Shown: positions 1-11,200 of the stretch, piece by piece | Layout of the letters: each line of letters begins with the position of its first letter | Position numbering within the stretch: the stretch's first letter is position 1 | NCBI RefSeq assembly: GCF_021462225.1 | Contig: NC_061802.1 | Location: 11,186,859 to 11,250,858 of the forward strand | Length of the DNA stretch: 64,000 nucleotides | Source: Girardinichthys multiradiatus | Lineage: Eukaryota; Chordata; Actinopteri; Cyprinodontiformes; Goodeidae | Direction of reading: 5' to 3' | Position numbers and translations under genes: made by a program | Notes under the pieces: generated by a model | Seen by the model: only the letters and a program-made list of their open reading frames with translations | Database searches by the model: none | Told to the model about the DNA's origin: nothing

Positions 1-1464
1 GCTCCAGGTTCGTTTTTAGTTAGAGTCTCCTGCTCCTTTAAATGTAGCAGTTGCGTGCGGCAAACTGGAACTTCTTATTAAGCTGTAATTCTTCAGGTTT
101 GTAATTGAGTTTGAACGTGGAAATGCAACAATGTATTGAGAGCCAACGTTTTATATTAAAATAAAGTATTAAATCCAAATTAGATTCATCTATAACTATT
201 TAAATATTCCAATAATAAAATAATTACCAGTAATATTCTTTGATTGAAATTATAAGTTGGTATATATTAAAATAATACAGAATGATTTCATGGTTAATTT
301 CCCCTTGCAGTAATTTAAATTGTGGCTTACCAAAAATAACCTAACATCTTTTAGGTTACCCTGCAAATTACAAGAACATCTCAGTAAATTGTAATATCAA
401 TGAAAATATTCATGGTAATGAATCCTGACTTGAGAGTGGTCATTGCTTAAGAAAGTCTGTTCGAAAAGGGCTGTATCCAAGCATATTAGTGGGAAGTTAA
501 GTAGAAGGGAAAAAATGTGGTAATAGGGATAACTATAGGTTTGAGAAGATTGTGAAGCAAAGACCATTTTGGATTTTGGACTTGGCACTAGCCACACTGT
601 CTGAAGTACTAATCTTGTTGTTGATGGAATAGTTCAGGGGTGGCCAACTCCACTGTCCTGCATATTTTAGATGTGTCCCTGCTCCAACACGACTGAATTA
701 CTGGCTGAGTTATGTCCTTGGTAAAATTATCAAGTTCTGCAGAGGCCTAGAAATGAATCATTCATTTGATTCAGGTGTGTGATTCCAGGGGAACATCTGA
801 ACAGACACTGCAGGACACTGGCCACCCCAGGAGTAGTTCATGCAAAGGAATATTGAAAGTTGAGTGCATATACTATACAGTACATGGCCATACCTTTAAT
901 TATTACAATATTTCTTTATTAAAACTGCTTTTTTAATTGGTTCTTTGTTATAGTTTGAACTTCTGAGAAATTTCTGAATTTTGGCTTATTAGTAGCTGTA
1001 ATTCATAATCATCTAAATTAACAGAAATAATTCTTGGAACTATATAACTCTATGTGTAAATAAATAAACTTTTCAAAGATATTATTTATTTTGATGGACC
1101 TCAGACCAGAACAACACTAGCCCCGCCCTCTAATGCATGATGCGCTGCAGCATGCCACTTCGAAATAAGGGTAAAAACTGGAATAATAATCTTTTCTTTT
1201 AAATAAGATAATAGTTTTATTTTTGACAAATTTTACTTCAATTAAATAATTTATGTATTTCTTTCCCATTTTGATTTATTGTTGACACATTGAAGAAATA
1301 ATGTAATATTTTTGCAGTTTAATTATTAACTTTTTTAAGCAATTATCCATTAACTGCAGTATAATTCAATTAATTATTTAGTTTAAGCTTTTTCTTTAGT
1401 TTTAGTTTTCCTTTAACAGTTACACAGTAAACAACATAAAAATAGCTGCCTTTGTGTCCTGCAG
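1..1464. other. ano8 intron with a palindromic MITE-like repeat
   Basis: No coding exon is recognisable here. It is AT-rich and ends in a splice acceptor (ctgcag) at 1459-1464, so it is read as the intron in front of the first ano8 exon in the window. About 637-827 looks like a fold-back non-autonomous element: GGGGTGGCCA near its left end is mirrored by TGGCCACCCC near its right end, and a tgtcctgca segment is mirrored by tgcaggaca. Palindromic repeats of this style are common in teleost genomes. The exact family was not determined. Confidence 0.5.
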
Positions 1465-4400
1465 GAGTTTGTGATGGGGATCAAGGAAATGCCTCGGCTG
1501 GCTCGGTTTATTCCAGAAATCATGCTGGCTATCACTGTGAGTGCATGTGACGAGGTGTACAGGAAAATCGCCTGCTGGCTCAACGACATGGGTGAGAGTC
1601 CAACTTCTGTTCATATCAATACAATTAGTTTCATCTGTGTTAGCTGAGTGTAACATGTTCTGCTCTTCCTATTATTTCATGTTTCTGTAGAAAACTACAG
1701 ACTCCAGAGTGCCTATGAGAAAAATCTCATCATCAAAATGGTTCTTGTGAGTCGGTTTTCTCACTATCTACGGTCATTTTTCCATGTAGTATTTACACAC
1801 TTGTTCTCACCTTTCTTTTCTTTTCTTCCTAGTTTCAGTTTGTAAATTCTTATCTCAGCCTTTTTTACATTGGATTCTACCTCAAAGACATGGAGCGTCT
1901 AAAGGAGGTAGGAAACATTTTTTCTTCAAACATTGCACAGGCTTACACGGTCTGCGTCAGCATCATTTTATTTCCTAAACGCTTTGCTGTATCTGTCTTC
2001 TCGCACTGATGTCCATGCCCATTCATCCACACATCCATCCATGTTTGTCTGTGTGCGGAAGATGCTGCTGGTGCTGTCTCTGTTGTGGAGTCTGCAGCGG
2101 CAGGTCCGGGAAACTCTGCTGCCTTATGTCCTCTTCAAGGTCCAGATGATTGTGGTCTCTGTGCCCTGGTTCTTCAGGGCTTTGCTCAGGTCTAAAGTAT
2201 GACTCCTGTTAAGCCTGGGTAGAACTGAAGTTCCATTTCCTCTATGTCTGTCATGGCTCTGCATTGCTGCTGCATCACCTCATCTATGTTCTGGTTTGCC
2301 TGTTGGTGTAGGGATGGCTTCATTGCTGGAGATGAAACGATCACAAATTTGGGTCTGATTTCCAAACTTCAGTTGTTGTAAAGCTATGATTTGCTGGTAC
2401 TGATTTTAGTGGATTCCATTTTCTCTGTAAAAGCTGTATTATAAGGCGATATAAGAAATGCATTCAAAGCATTTCTTTCTCCTGTCATGAGCAGTCAGTT
2501 ATCATATGCAGAAGCTCTAAAATTATTATGGTGTTGACATTTTCACCTGCCTTTCATATCTCATATTAGTAGTTTGTGCGATTAGCGCAGTTAACAAGAC
2601 TAGCATTACTAGTTTATTACTAGTCTCAGTGTGTATTCACTGGAGAGTATAGATCCATATCTCTAAGAACTCATAACTGATCGATAACTCTGACATCCTG
2701 ACAGGAAGCTGATAAGGATACTCCATTCAGCCTTCCTGTCATCTGATCATAGTCTTCCTCTCTCTCGCTCTTTCGCACCCTGAATGAACTGCAGACATTG
2801 AGGCTGTCATGGGATGTCAGAGGAAATACATTTTTGTTTTAAATAGTTTCTTACATCTCCTAGCTTTCTCTGAATGTATTTTAAACCTCCCATTAAAACT
2901 TAAAATTATTACAGTTAAGCCCAAAACTATTCATACTCCTGGCAGATCTAGGTTTACAGTAATCTTAATTTTACCAACATGTTTATTTTGACCAGAAGTT
3001 ATAATAAGGTACTGGAGTGGCGTGGCCCTACTCCCAGCATGAATTTGTAGAGGCAGCTAAAGATTAGGGTAATGGCATTGGAGGCCTTCTAACCTCAAAG
3101 ACTTGGAGCTCATCACCAAACAAAAATCTTTATGAAGCTGGAAGTGGAAACATGTAAAAACATAGTCAGCCATAATAACAAGGGTTTTATTGCTGTTTTG
3201 AAAATAAAGCTTTTTTCTTTAATTGTTGAAAAGGGTATAAATAATTTACTATTTTTATTATTGAAATGTAATAAAAAAATATATTATTTTCTTTCAAAAT
3301 ATACACACCTTTTGCATTGTTTTATTCTTTTTGTGACGATGCCGGTCTCATTTTCCTTTCATCTCAATTTTCTTGGGCTATAAATAATTTTGGGCTTAAC
3401 TGGTAACTTTACTCAATAAAGTTTTAAGTGTGGATAACAGTATCCACACTTAAAACGTTAGTTGTTAGCACCACCCGGTAGCGATGTCTTCATTAATCAG
3501 AAAAAAGATTGTATTTTGAAGCTTCCAACTGGCCGCTCGCTCAGTTCAAGCCGATATCTTGGTGTAAATCTGTGTTGGACTTTTTCTTGTACTCTTATAT
3601 TTTAAGCCACTGTTTCTTCACAGCTGCTGGAACATAAAGTCTGTTAACAAGTCAGGATTGTGTCTTGTGTTATGAGACATAACACCTTTTTTCCTAAACG
3701 GGGAATCTTCTTTCTTTAGTATCATTCTTTAAGGATATTTTCCACCTGCTTCCCATATCTATTTGAGGGCTTTTGGGACTTTTTGTCTTTTTTTCTGTCT
3801 TGTTGGAGTGAATAATGTTTCTTTTGCATTTTTACTAATTGTACAGTAGGTTCTCATAGTTTGGGTGGATTGTTAATATCAATAGGCTTAATAGTTTTCC
3901 TTCATCTTCCTGCTTAAGTCCAGATCATTCAAATATTTTCTGAGCTATGTTCACTTAAGCAGTTTATGTACAACAGCCATTAAAGAGAATGTAAAATCAA
4001 CTGAAACGTAATTTAATGTGACTCTAAAGTTTTAAACTGAACGCTTTGAAGTACAGAATTCTTGAAAAACTGGAAATGCAAATCCTTAGTCAGCTCTTTG
4101 ATTGACTTTGGTTTAACTCTGAAGTTTGATTGTGTCTCACTCATGTTTGTACTGACTGTTTCAGCAGATACCAATGGGGGGACAGAAGCTCCTTTCTCAG
4201 TTTCCTAGAGACTGGATGGGGCATTGTATCCGAGTCCTGTCAGGAATTTATTGTGGCTTTGTTTGTTTGCATTCTGCGCCGTCCTTTGCAGTTGCCCAGA
4301 AAATGTTACGATGCAGGCAGTTTCAGCTGTTTCTATGTACATTTTTTCAAATCATCCACTTTATATCTTAATTTAAAATAAATGAAACACTTATTTCTGG

Positions 4401-7400
4401 TCAGTTTAGTGCAGTTTGAGTTGAAGTTTTGTAAGATTCCAGCCAGCACGTGTATGTGGGCCCCACATAAATTTTGCTGAGGTTAAATTGGTCTTAGGTA
4501 GGCCTTGAGTCACACTGAGTGAGTTCTTAAATACAAGACACATCTGGAAAACCAATTGGGCAATCTATGTAGGTCTCAGCTGGGTATCTGAAGGGTACCC
4601 AGCTAAGAGCTGGGGAATTTTCCTAATGTGGGTGCCCTGCTTTTTCTTACAAACACCTTGCCTTTATTAAACACCTTGGAAAGTTTATTTGCTTCCTATC
4701 TTTCTCCAACTCTCGTCCTCTCCTTGTTAGATGCTGGCCACTCTGCTCATCATTCGCCAGTTCCTTCAGAACGTGAAGGAGGTTCTGCAGCCTTACCTGT
4801 ATGAGCGCCACAAGCTGGGGGAGCTCTCGCTGAGAGCCATGTGGGACCTGCTGCTCTCCGTGCTGCTCAAATATGCCCGGCTGGCGGCCGGAAGGGTCCA
4901 GGCCTCTCCCATGGACCAGACTGTGCCTGGACCTGGACTGAGAGGCACCAGAACTGGAGTGGGGCAGCCAGAACGAAGGTCATTTTAATCAAAATGGATG
5001 AAATTAGCATTTAAATGAAATGACAGTGTGCAGAGGAGTAACTGACGCTAGTCATTTACTCTGTTCAAACACATCTGCTCAGGTTTACTTCATCTTCCTC
5101 TGCCATTGTTTGTGAGCCACATGCTGTTATGATTCCTTCCTGTCAGTCATTTAGAGAATAGCTACAGTGAGCTGCTTACACTCTCAGATTTGCTGACATG
5201 TAACCAACCATTTAACTCCACGCAGGGAGAAGAAGTGTTTGAACGGTGGATGTGGAGTGCCTGATGAGGAAGAGGGAGGAGAGCGGGACGAGGCTGATAG
5301 CGGGAGGTTCAGTGAAGGAGAGACGGAGGAGGACAATGTGATTGACTGCGGTCTGAAGCTGAGGAAAGTCAGCTTTATAGAGAAGGTACAGGGCTGTGCG
5401 TCAGTTGAACTTTAACTTGCAGTGGGAGTAGAAATAACAACAGCAGCTGTTGTATTGTTCTGAAGGTGGACAGAAGGCCGGCCTCTGGTGGAGCCTCTTT
5501 GGAAAACAGCTTCCTGGAAGAAGGGAGCCCCACCATGATGGAGAAAGGAATGGACCCTGCCTCTGTGTTTGAAATGTGCGATGATGACGACGATAATGGA
5601 ATCCATGATGTGAAAGACTCGGGAGGCGGCAGCACCGAGGGGCTCAATTCTGCCGCCGGCGCTGCTGCTGCTTCAGGCACCGCTGCCTCACCGCCATCTG
5701 CCTCTGAGAGCGTCACGTTACTGCGTCACAGAAGAAGAGGCCAGAGCGTGGAGAGAACGGAGCCTAAAACCAAAAGGGAGTCATGGATGGATCCTCCGGA
5801 AGAGATGGAGAGCACTACGCTCACTCAGGCTGAGATGGAGAGCTGCATGCAGACTTACGCTGTAAGAATGAATCTCTGTCTAGTTTCAGGTCCTACAATG
5901 AAAACAATAAATCATCAGTCAGTCACTCATCAAACAAACTCAGACACGTGGAATGTATAAGACAGCTTGCCAACAGCAACTCCCCTTTTTTTTAAGCCGC
6001 TATAATTTTTTTTTATTTGCTACAGCTCATCTTACAAGATAAACTGAACAGGGAGCACAATTTTGCAGTAGTGTAAATTACTCATTTTGTATAAATGAAA
6101 AGAAGGTATTTGACTACATTTAACAGTAACCGTCCAGAGAATATGACAAAAATTAACAATGATATATAGAAAGATATTTAATAAAGACAAAACATTAGAA
6201 ATGTACTCGTACTCGTCGTCTTCCGCTTTATCCGGGACTGGGTCGCGGGGGCAGCAGACTCAGCAGAGACGCCCAGACGTCCTTTTCCCCAGACACCTCC
6301 TCCAGCTCCTCCGGGGGGAGCCCAAGGCGTTCCCAGGCCAGCTGAGAGACATAGTCCCTCCAGCGTGTCCTGGGCTGTCCCCTGGGCCTCCTCCCGGTGG
6401 GACGTGCCTGGAACACCTCCCGAGGAAGGCGTCCAGGAGGCATCCGGTATAGATGCCCGAGCCACCTCAACTGGCTCCTCTTGATGTGGAGGAGCAGCGG
6501 CTCTACTCCGAGCCCCTCCCGGATGGCCGAGCTCCTCACCCTATCTCTAAGGGAGTGCCCGGCCACCCTACGGAGGAAGCTTGTATTTCAACCAGTGCAG
6601 TTGGACTTCTCAGTGAAATATTATCTCTGTTTAAAGCTACATCCACTCAATAAATAGTTAAACATTAAATATCTTTAAAGCTTTAAATGTCCAAACTCTT
6701 TCAGAAACACAAGAATACTGAAAAATTAACCTATAAAATCGGACAGACCAGAAGCTGAACTTGCATGCAATGCCGCTTCTCTGAACACAAGCACTGTCCA
6801 TGTATTAGATTCTGTGATGAAATGACCTGGGTATTTCCCCTTTTCACCCACCTCAACCGTTGTTGGACAATTTAAATGCAGGAAAATTCCCCTGCTGGTT
6901 CTTAACATTAAAGCACCACTTTTTACACTTTCAATCATTATACACCCATTGTTACAGGCTGTTAGCTGCATAGACGGTTCATCAACATCAATAAATATTC
7001 ACTCAGTTTAATTATAGTCGATGCTTTGAAAAATATGTTTTTATAAAAATATATTTTACAGCAAATAAAGAGGTAAATTGTTTCACCTTGTCTGTTTTAT
7101 AGGACACCTTCCAGGACTATCAGGAGATGTTTGTCCAGTTTGGCTACGTTGTGCTCTTCTCCTCTGCTTTTCCTCTGGCTGCCATGTGTGCGCTCATCAA
7201 CAACATCATTGAGATCCGCAGTGATGCCTTTAAGCTTTGCACAGGGCTGCAGAGGCCTTTTGGAGTTCGAGTGGAGAGCATTGGCCAGTGGCAGGTGAGA
7301 TTCATTCACATAGCACAGAGTTAAAAAATGCAGAGCGATAACATTTATTTAACAGTGACTTCTAACTTGCAAATTGCACAGAACTGGAATACAAGTTTAC

Positions 7401-10400
7401 CTTTTTGCAAACAGAAACAACAGAGTTGACAGACTTTATTATTTCCACTCAGACGGCCATGGAAGCCATGGGCCTGATTGCCATCATAGTGAACTGTTAC
7501 CTGATTGGTCAGTGCGGTCAGCTGCAGCGCCTCTTCCCTTGGCTCAGTCCTGAGATGGCCATCATCTCTATTGTCATCCTCGAGGTACCACAGCTCTCCA
7601 CTTTTAAACTGTTTTTTCTGCTTCAAAATGCGTTTATAATCAAATGCACAATATTTAACAATTAGTAACTATTCCACTGCTTTGGGCTGTACACTTATCT
7701 CTTTTCTGTCATGCTTCTACCCTCCAAAGCTATGGAGAGATGTATGGAAATATGCAGTTAAAAGCAATCATTTCAATTCTATTTTTTTGTACACAGAAAT
7801 TTAGCACATTTCCACTTGTCTTTAAATAGCTGCTGCCTATCTTTGGCAGTTCTGAGAAGACTTTTCAAAAATATGAAAAACATATTGCTAATATTACTAA
7901 TAATGTATTTTTGCTGTAATTGTTAGAAGAGGTGAAAACAGTTGTCATTAATACATAAAAAAAGTTTGTTTTGACACGATTTTCTCAATGGTCTTCAAAG
8001 GATGAAATTTATTTGTAGAGTAACTTTCACAAAGTTAATCTACAGTGTTTTGTATATTTAAATCGGTTAGGGGCATTGACATGGAGGGCAAAAAGCTGGA
8101 ACTGAACCCACAACTTTCCATTTGCACGATGGCAGCTCTTTCCATCCAGCAGTCGACGCCCTGACTGTGGATCCCTAAAAGAAAATGAATAAAACAAAAG
8201 AAAATGGCATTTTGATTAAGTTTAAGACCTTTTATCAATGTACAAATAAAAGGTCTGGATGACTGTAGGAATGTCCAAAAATGTGTTTTAATGCATTTGC
8301 TTTATGTTTATCCGTCAATTCAACCAAATCACATTTCCACTTTAAAAAATATTAGTGGTCACTTTTAAGGCTTTTTTACCAGTATATCTTCCTAAATGTC
8401 CATATGACACTTTATTAAGTGTTTTTACATATAAACAAATCAAAAAAGTTAAAATGTAATTGCTTTTCATACATAATATGTAAAGAAATTACTGAAATAT
8501 TTCTGTGCTGCTCCAGCCAGTATTTTGTTTTATTTTGGCTCGGTCTGCTCGGTCAGCTCTGCGGCTGTTTGTATCTGAAAGACAAGAACAGCCTGCAGCT
8601 CTGTCCTGGCCTGATTAAGAAGTCAGGCGTAACCAGAAGGACACATTCACAGCCCACAGGTTTTAGTGCAGGAATGACTTTCAACTTTGGTTGTTTTGAA
8701 TCTTTTCACATCAATTACAGGTACATGTTTTTAAAATTTGTTTTAAATATCTTCCACCTGTGTCTTTCAGCACTTTGCGGTCCTTCTGAAGTACATCATC
8801 CATGTGGCCATTCCTGACATTCCTACATGGGTCAAAGAGGAGATGTCGAAACTGGATTACCAGCGTAGGGAGGCTTTTAAGGTAAAGTAGGAAGCATTTT
8901 GTCATGGCTGCCGGGGTGTACAGGTGCTGGGGATATTTTTAAGCGCTATGTGGTCCTTATATAACCAGAGCAGGAGCTATTTTAACGAGGCGTGGAGTCC
9001 ATCAGGGTTGCTCCTTGTCTCCAATCATGTTTGCAGCATTCATGGACAGGATCTCGAGGTGTAGTCTTGGAGAAGAGTGTGTGGAGATGGAGAACCTCAG
9101 GGTCTCAACAAAAAACCCTCAGTTATGTTCTTAAGATATGAATCATGACCAAAAGAACTAGATTCTGCCAGGTGGACTGGAGAGCTGATCTAGAACTTGT
9201 TGGAGGGACTACATACAGTGCCTTGCAAAGGTTTTTATTATTACTATGAACCTTTCCATATTTTTATCAAGTTACACCCAAAAACCTCAATGTGTTTTAT
9301 TTGGATTTTGTGAGACCAAAACAAAGTAGTGCATTTTGGGAAGTAGAAGGAAAACGATAAATAGGTTTTATAATTTGTTTTGTACAAAAAAAGGGAAGAG
9401 ACAGCCTACACTGTTGTCCACCCGAAATGACGGTTGTTGATCCGAGAAGCAGCCAAGAGGCCATTGGTGACTCTGGAGGAGCTGCTGAGATCCACAGTTC
9501 CAGTGGGAGAGTCTGTTGACAAGATAACTGGTTTGACTCCACAAGTCTGGCTTTTATGGAAGAGAAGACTAAGAAATCCCTTTCTAAAAGAAAGCCAAAG
9601 AGCTCCCAATTGCTGTTTACCACAAGCCATGTGGGAAACACAGCAACAAATGTGTGACTTTTTGGCCTTCATTGAAAACGCTATGTGTGGATGAAAACTA
9701 ACACTGTATAACAGTGATAGCATCATGCTGTGGGAATGCTTTTATTCAGCAAGCATAGGGAAGTCAGAGGAAGGTAGATGGAGCTAAATACAAGGCAACC
9801 CTGAAAAAAATGGTTAAAGACGACATATGACAAGACTGGATTTAAGGTCAACAACCCTAAACATGCAGCCAGAGCTACAATGAAATTGTTCAGGTCAACG
9901 CATATTCATGTGACAGTAGTTCAGAGTAAAAAGAATGAAAATGCACAACCCACTTTCTTGATATTTATTAGAAAAACAATTTGAAAACTATTTATTATTT
10001 TGCTTCCACTTCACATTTACAGTATGCATTAATTTATTACATTCAATTCTTAAAATACAGTTCGTTTGTAATGTCACAAAATATGACAAGGTTCCAGATG
10101 GATGGATGGATGGATGGATGGATGGATGGATGGATGGATGGTGGAAAGCAATATGGGAGGTAAAGTTAAAGTGAGATATCCCTAGTTCATTTTAAAAATG
10201 TTAAATTTCCAGTAGACCTCCTTTACTGCAGATTGTTGAGATTTTTGTGAAGGGAAAATTGTTTATTTTCATCTGATTAGTTTTAACTTATAAAGGCAAA
10301 AAGCCATACAGCTCAACATGAAGGGAAACACTCTGCAGTGCAGACTTCTTCCTGCAAAAAGGGGATTCGTTAGATGGGGAGCAGAGCAAGATTGGAACAG

Positions 10401-11200
10401 TTAGCAGAGTTAGTGCTGATCATAGTAAACACCCAATGTTCCTTCCTCTGCAGAAGCATGAACGGCAGGCGCAGCAGCATTACCAGCAGCTGCAGAGGAG
10501 GAAGAGAGAGGAAGAGGAGAGACAGAGGCAGGCGGAGCATCTGGCGCGCAGGGAGAGGGAGCGGGATGACAGCAAAGGTGACTCATCCGGGGATCATCAC
10601 CATGACAAAAATCACGGAACCAAATCTCGTTCCGGAGGCAGCGGCGGTGGAGGGGGAGTAGGGACAAGCGGTTCCGACAAACCCAAGAGGCCCAGCTCCC
10701 TGTTGGCCAACAATAACGTGATGAAGCTGAAGCAGATCATCCCGCTGCAAAGTAAGTTCTCGTCAAGTGGAGCCCGCTCCCCTCAGTCGCCCACCGGCAG
10801 CGAGCCGAAACTACCCGGATTTCTCAGCTTCAAGTTCCTCAAGTCCCCCGAGAATAAGAAGGAAGGAGCCGCTGCCTCCTCCTCTGCTGCAGCCCCCACT
10901 AACGCTGCAGCACCTTCATCATCTTCATCTTCAGGTAGCAGCTCTCAGGAGCGTTCCCAGTCACCCAGTAAGGCCTTCAACCCTGGAAAACTGTTTAATT
11001 TTGGGAAATCTGAAGGGGGAACATGTGTGAACGGGGCTCCGCTGCCCAGACCTGGAGACGGATCATCGTCACAGACATCAGAAAGACAAGCCTCCCGGTC
11101 CGACTTGAACGGCGTTCCCGATGAAATCCCTTCACCTCCAGGAGAGGGATCTGAAAACGGACATGCCACAGACTTGGACCCAGCCGGTTCTAAAATGTAG
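1465..11200 (+). CDS. ano8: Anoctamin-8 (TMEM16H), 3' exons, 5' end outside window
   Basis: Ten constitutive coding exons: 1465-1591, 1691-1746, 1833-1907, 4731-4978, 5226-5385, 5466-5861, 7103-7294, 7453-7584, 8771-8881 and 10454-11200 (stop TAG). All have AG/GT borders and the phases join without a break, giving 747 residues. ANO8 is a multi-pass TMEM16-family membrane protein; in mammals it is reported to tether ER to plasma membrane. The reading matches the family in order: a membrane segment ending [39 protein letters not shown], an acidic cytoplasmic loop with [12 protein letters not shown] and WMDPPEE, then [60 protein letters not shown] and [16 protein letters not shown]. The last exon codes a charged coiled-coil-like stretch ([13 protein letters not shown]), then a low-complexity Gly/Ser tail with [13 protein letters not shown] and [11 protein letters not shown]. 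The tail is shorter than human and lacks its proline-rich end. The human family residues are from memory, not from alignment. Confidence 0.95.
2062..2189 (+). CDS. ano8: Candidate mutually exclusive alternative exon of ano8
   Basis: A 128-nt open block follows an AG acceptor (gcggaag) and ends CTCAG before gtctaa. It reads [20 protein letters not shown], then [20 protein letters not shown] and LLR, and a stop lies just beyond the donor. Its start phase (0), first codons (ATG CTG) and end phase (2, last bases AG) equal those of the constitutive exon 4731-4978. The first 23 residues align without gaps to that exon, sharing M1, L2, L5, V15, E17, L19, P21 and Y22. Using both exons reaches TGA 16 codons into the second; using neither reaches TGA at codon 13 of exon 5226-5385. 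The acceptor polypyrimidine tract is weak and the donor is not strong, so use may be regulated. No transcript evidence was available. Confidence 0.65.
2912..3402. mobile_element. Decayed Tc1-like remnant with terminal inverted repeats
   Basis: The left end (cagttaagcccaaaac) and right end (attttgggcttaactg) are imperfect inverted copies. The interior keeps scraps of a Tc1-type transposon (agctaaagattagggtaatg, acttggagctcatcacca) with no usable frame. The same ends occur at 62434-62792 and the same interior scraps at 59757-59990, so one old family left several copies here. Confidence 0.65.
3421..3456. repeat. Perfect 16-bp inverted repeat, 4-nt loop
   Basis: The arms at 3421-3436 and 3441-3456 are exact reverse complements around the loop acag. 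The hairpin lies just outside the right end of the Tc1-like remnant in an ano8 intron. No function is evident. Confidence 0.8.
6205..6582 (-). mobile_element. LINE 3' end, ORF2 C-terminal tail
   Basis: This is a GC-rich island in AT-rich ano8 intron. On the minus strand it encodes [20 protein letters not shown], then [20 protein letters not shown] and [16 protein letters not shown]. This is the C-terminal tail typical of fish non-LTR retrotransposon ORF2 proteins. The simple-sequence tail (tactcgtactcgtcgtc on the plus strand) marks the 3' end of the insert. It is 5'-truncated with no reverse-transcriptase core. The clade, perhaps RTE/Rex-like, is not certain. Confidence 0.75.
8905..9215 (+). 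mobile_element. Degraded LINE reverse-transcriptase fragment
   Basis: The plus-strand text keeps scraps that fit a LINE RT, such as 'gcagcattcatggacaggat' (A-F-M-D-R). The frame is broken and the piece is short. It abuts a Tc1-like remnant beginning at about 9217. The assignment rests on pattern memory and is weak. Confidence 0.35.
9217..10060. mobile_element. Tc1-like transposon remnant in the last ano8 intron
   Basis: It opens with acagtgccttgcaaag, a terminal motif seen in many fish Tc1-like elements, followed by the diagnostic text around 9290-9330 (tttggattttgtgagaccaa). Inside, gaggagctgctgagatccac is a relic of the transposase N-terminal region, and later scraps resemble the catalytic core. 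Frameshifts and stops are frequent, so it is dead. Confidence 0.6.
10097..10141. repeat. (GATG)n microsatellite
   Basis: About eleven uninterrupted GATG units lie in the last intron of ano8, between the Tc1-like remnant and the final exon. Such tetranucleotide runs often sit at LINE or SINE tails in fish, and this one may be such a tail. Confidence 0.9.

Larger units (their letters stand above)
2190..4730. other. ano8 intron between the two alternative exons
   Basis: No conserved exon is visible in this 2.5-kb intron. It carries a decayed Tc1-like remnant at 2912-3402 and a short hairpin at 3421-3456. An open frame at 4130-4381 has no family resemblance and no fitting splice sites. The acceptor for exon 4731 is tccttgttag. 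Confidence 0.5.

Noticed and set aside
5862..5960. Continuation of ano8 exon 5466-5861 to the stop at 5960
   Set aside because: The donor gtaaga at 5862 joins in phase to DTFQDYQEM at 7103, which is conserved; read-through text is not.
6228..6566. 112-codon minus-strand frame as part of an ano8 exon or host gene
   Set aside because: The text is a LINE ORF2 tail and is on the opposite strand to ano8.
10097..10141. Tandem GATG units as a CRISPR-like array
   Set aside because: Units are 4 bp without spacers, a plain microsatellite in a vertebrate intron.
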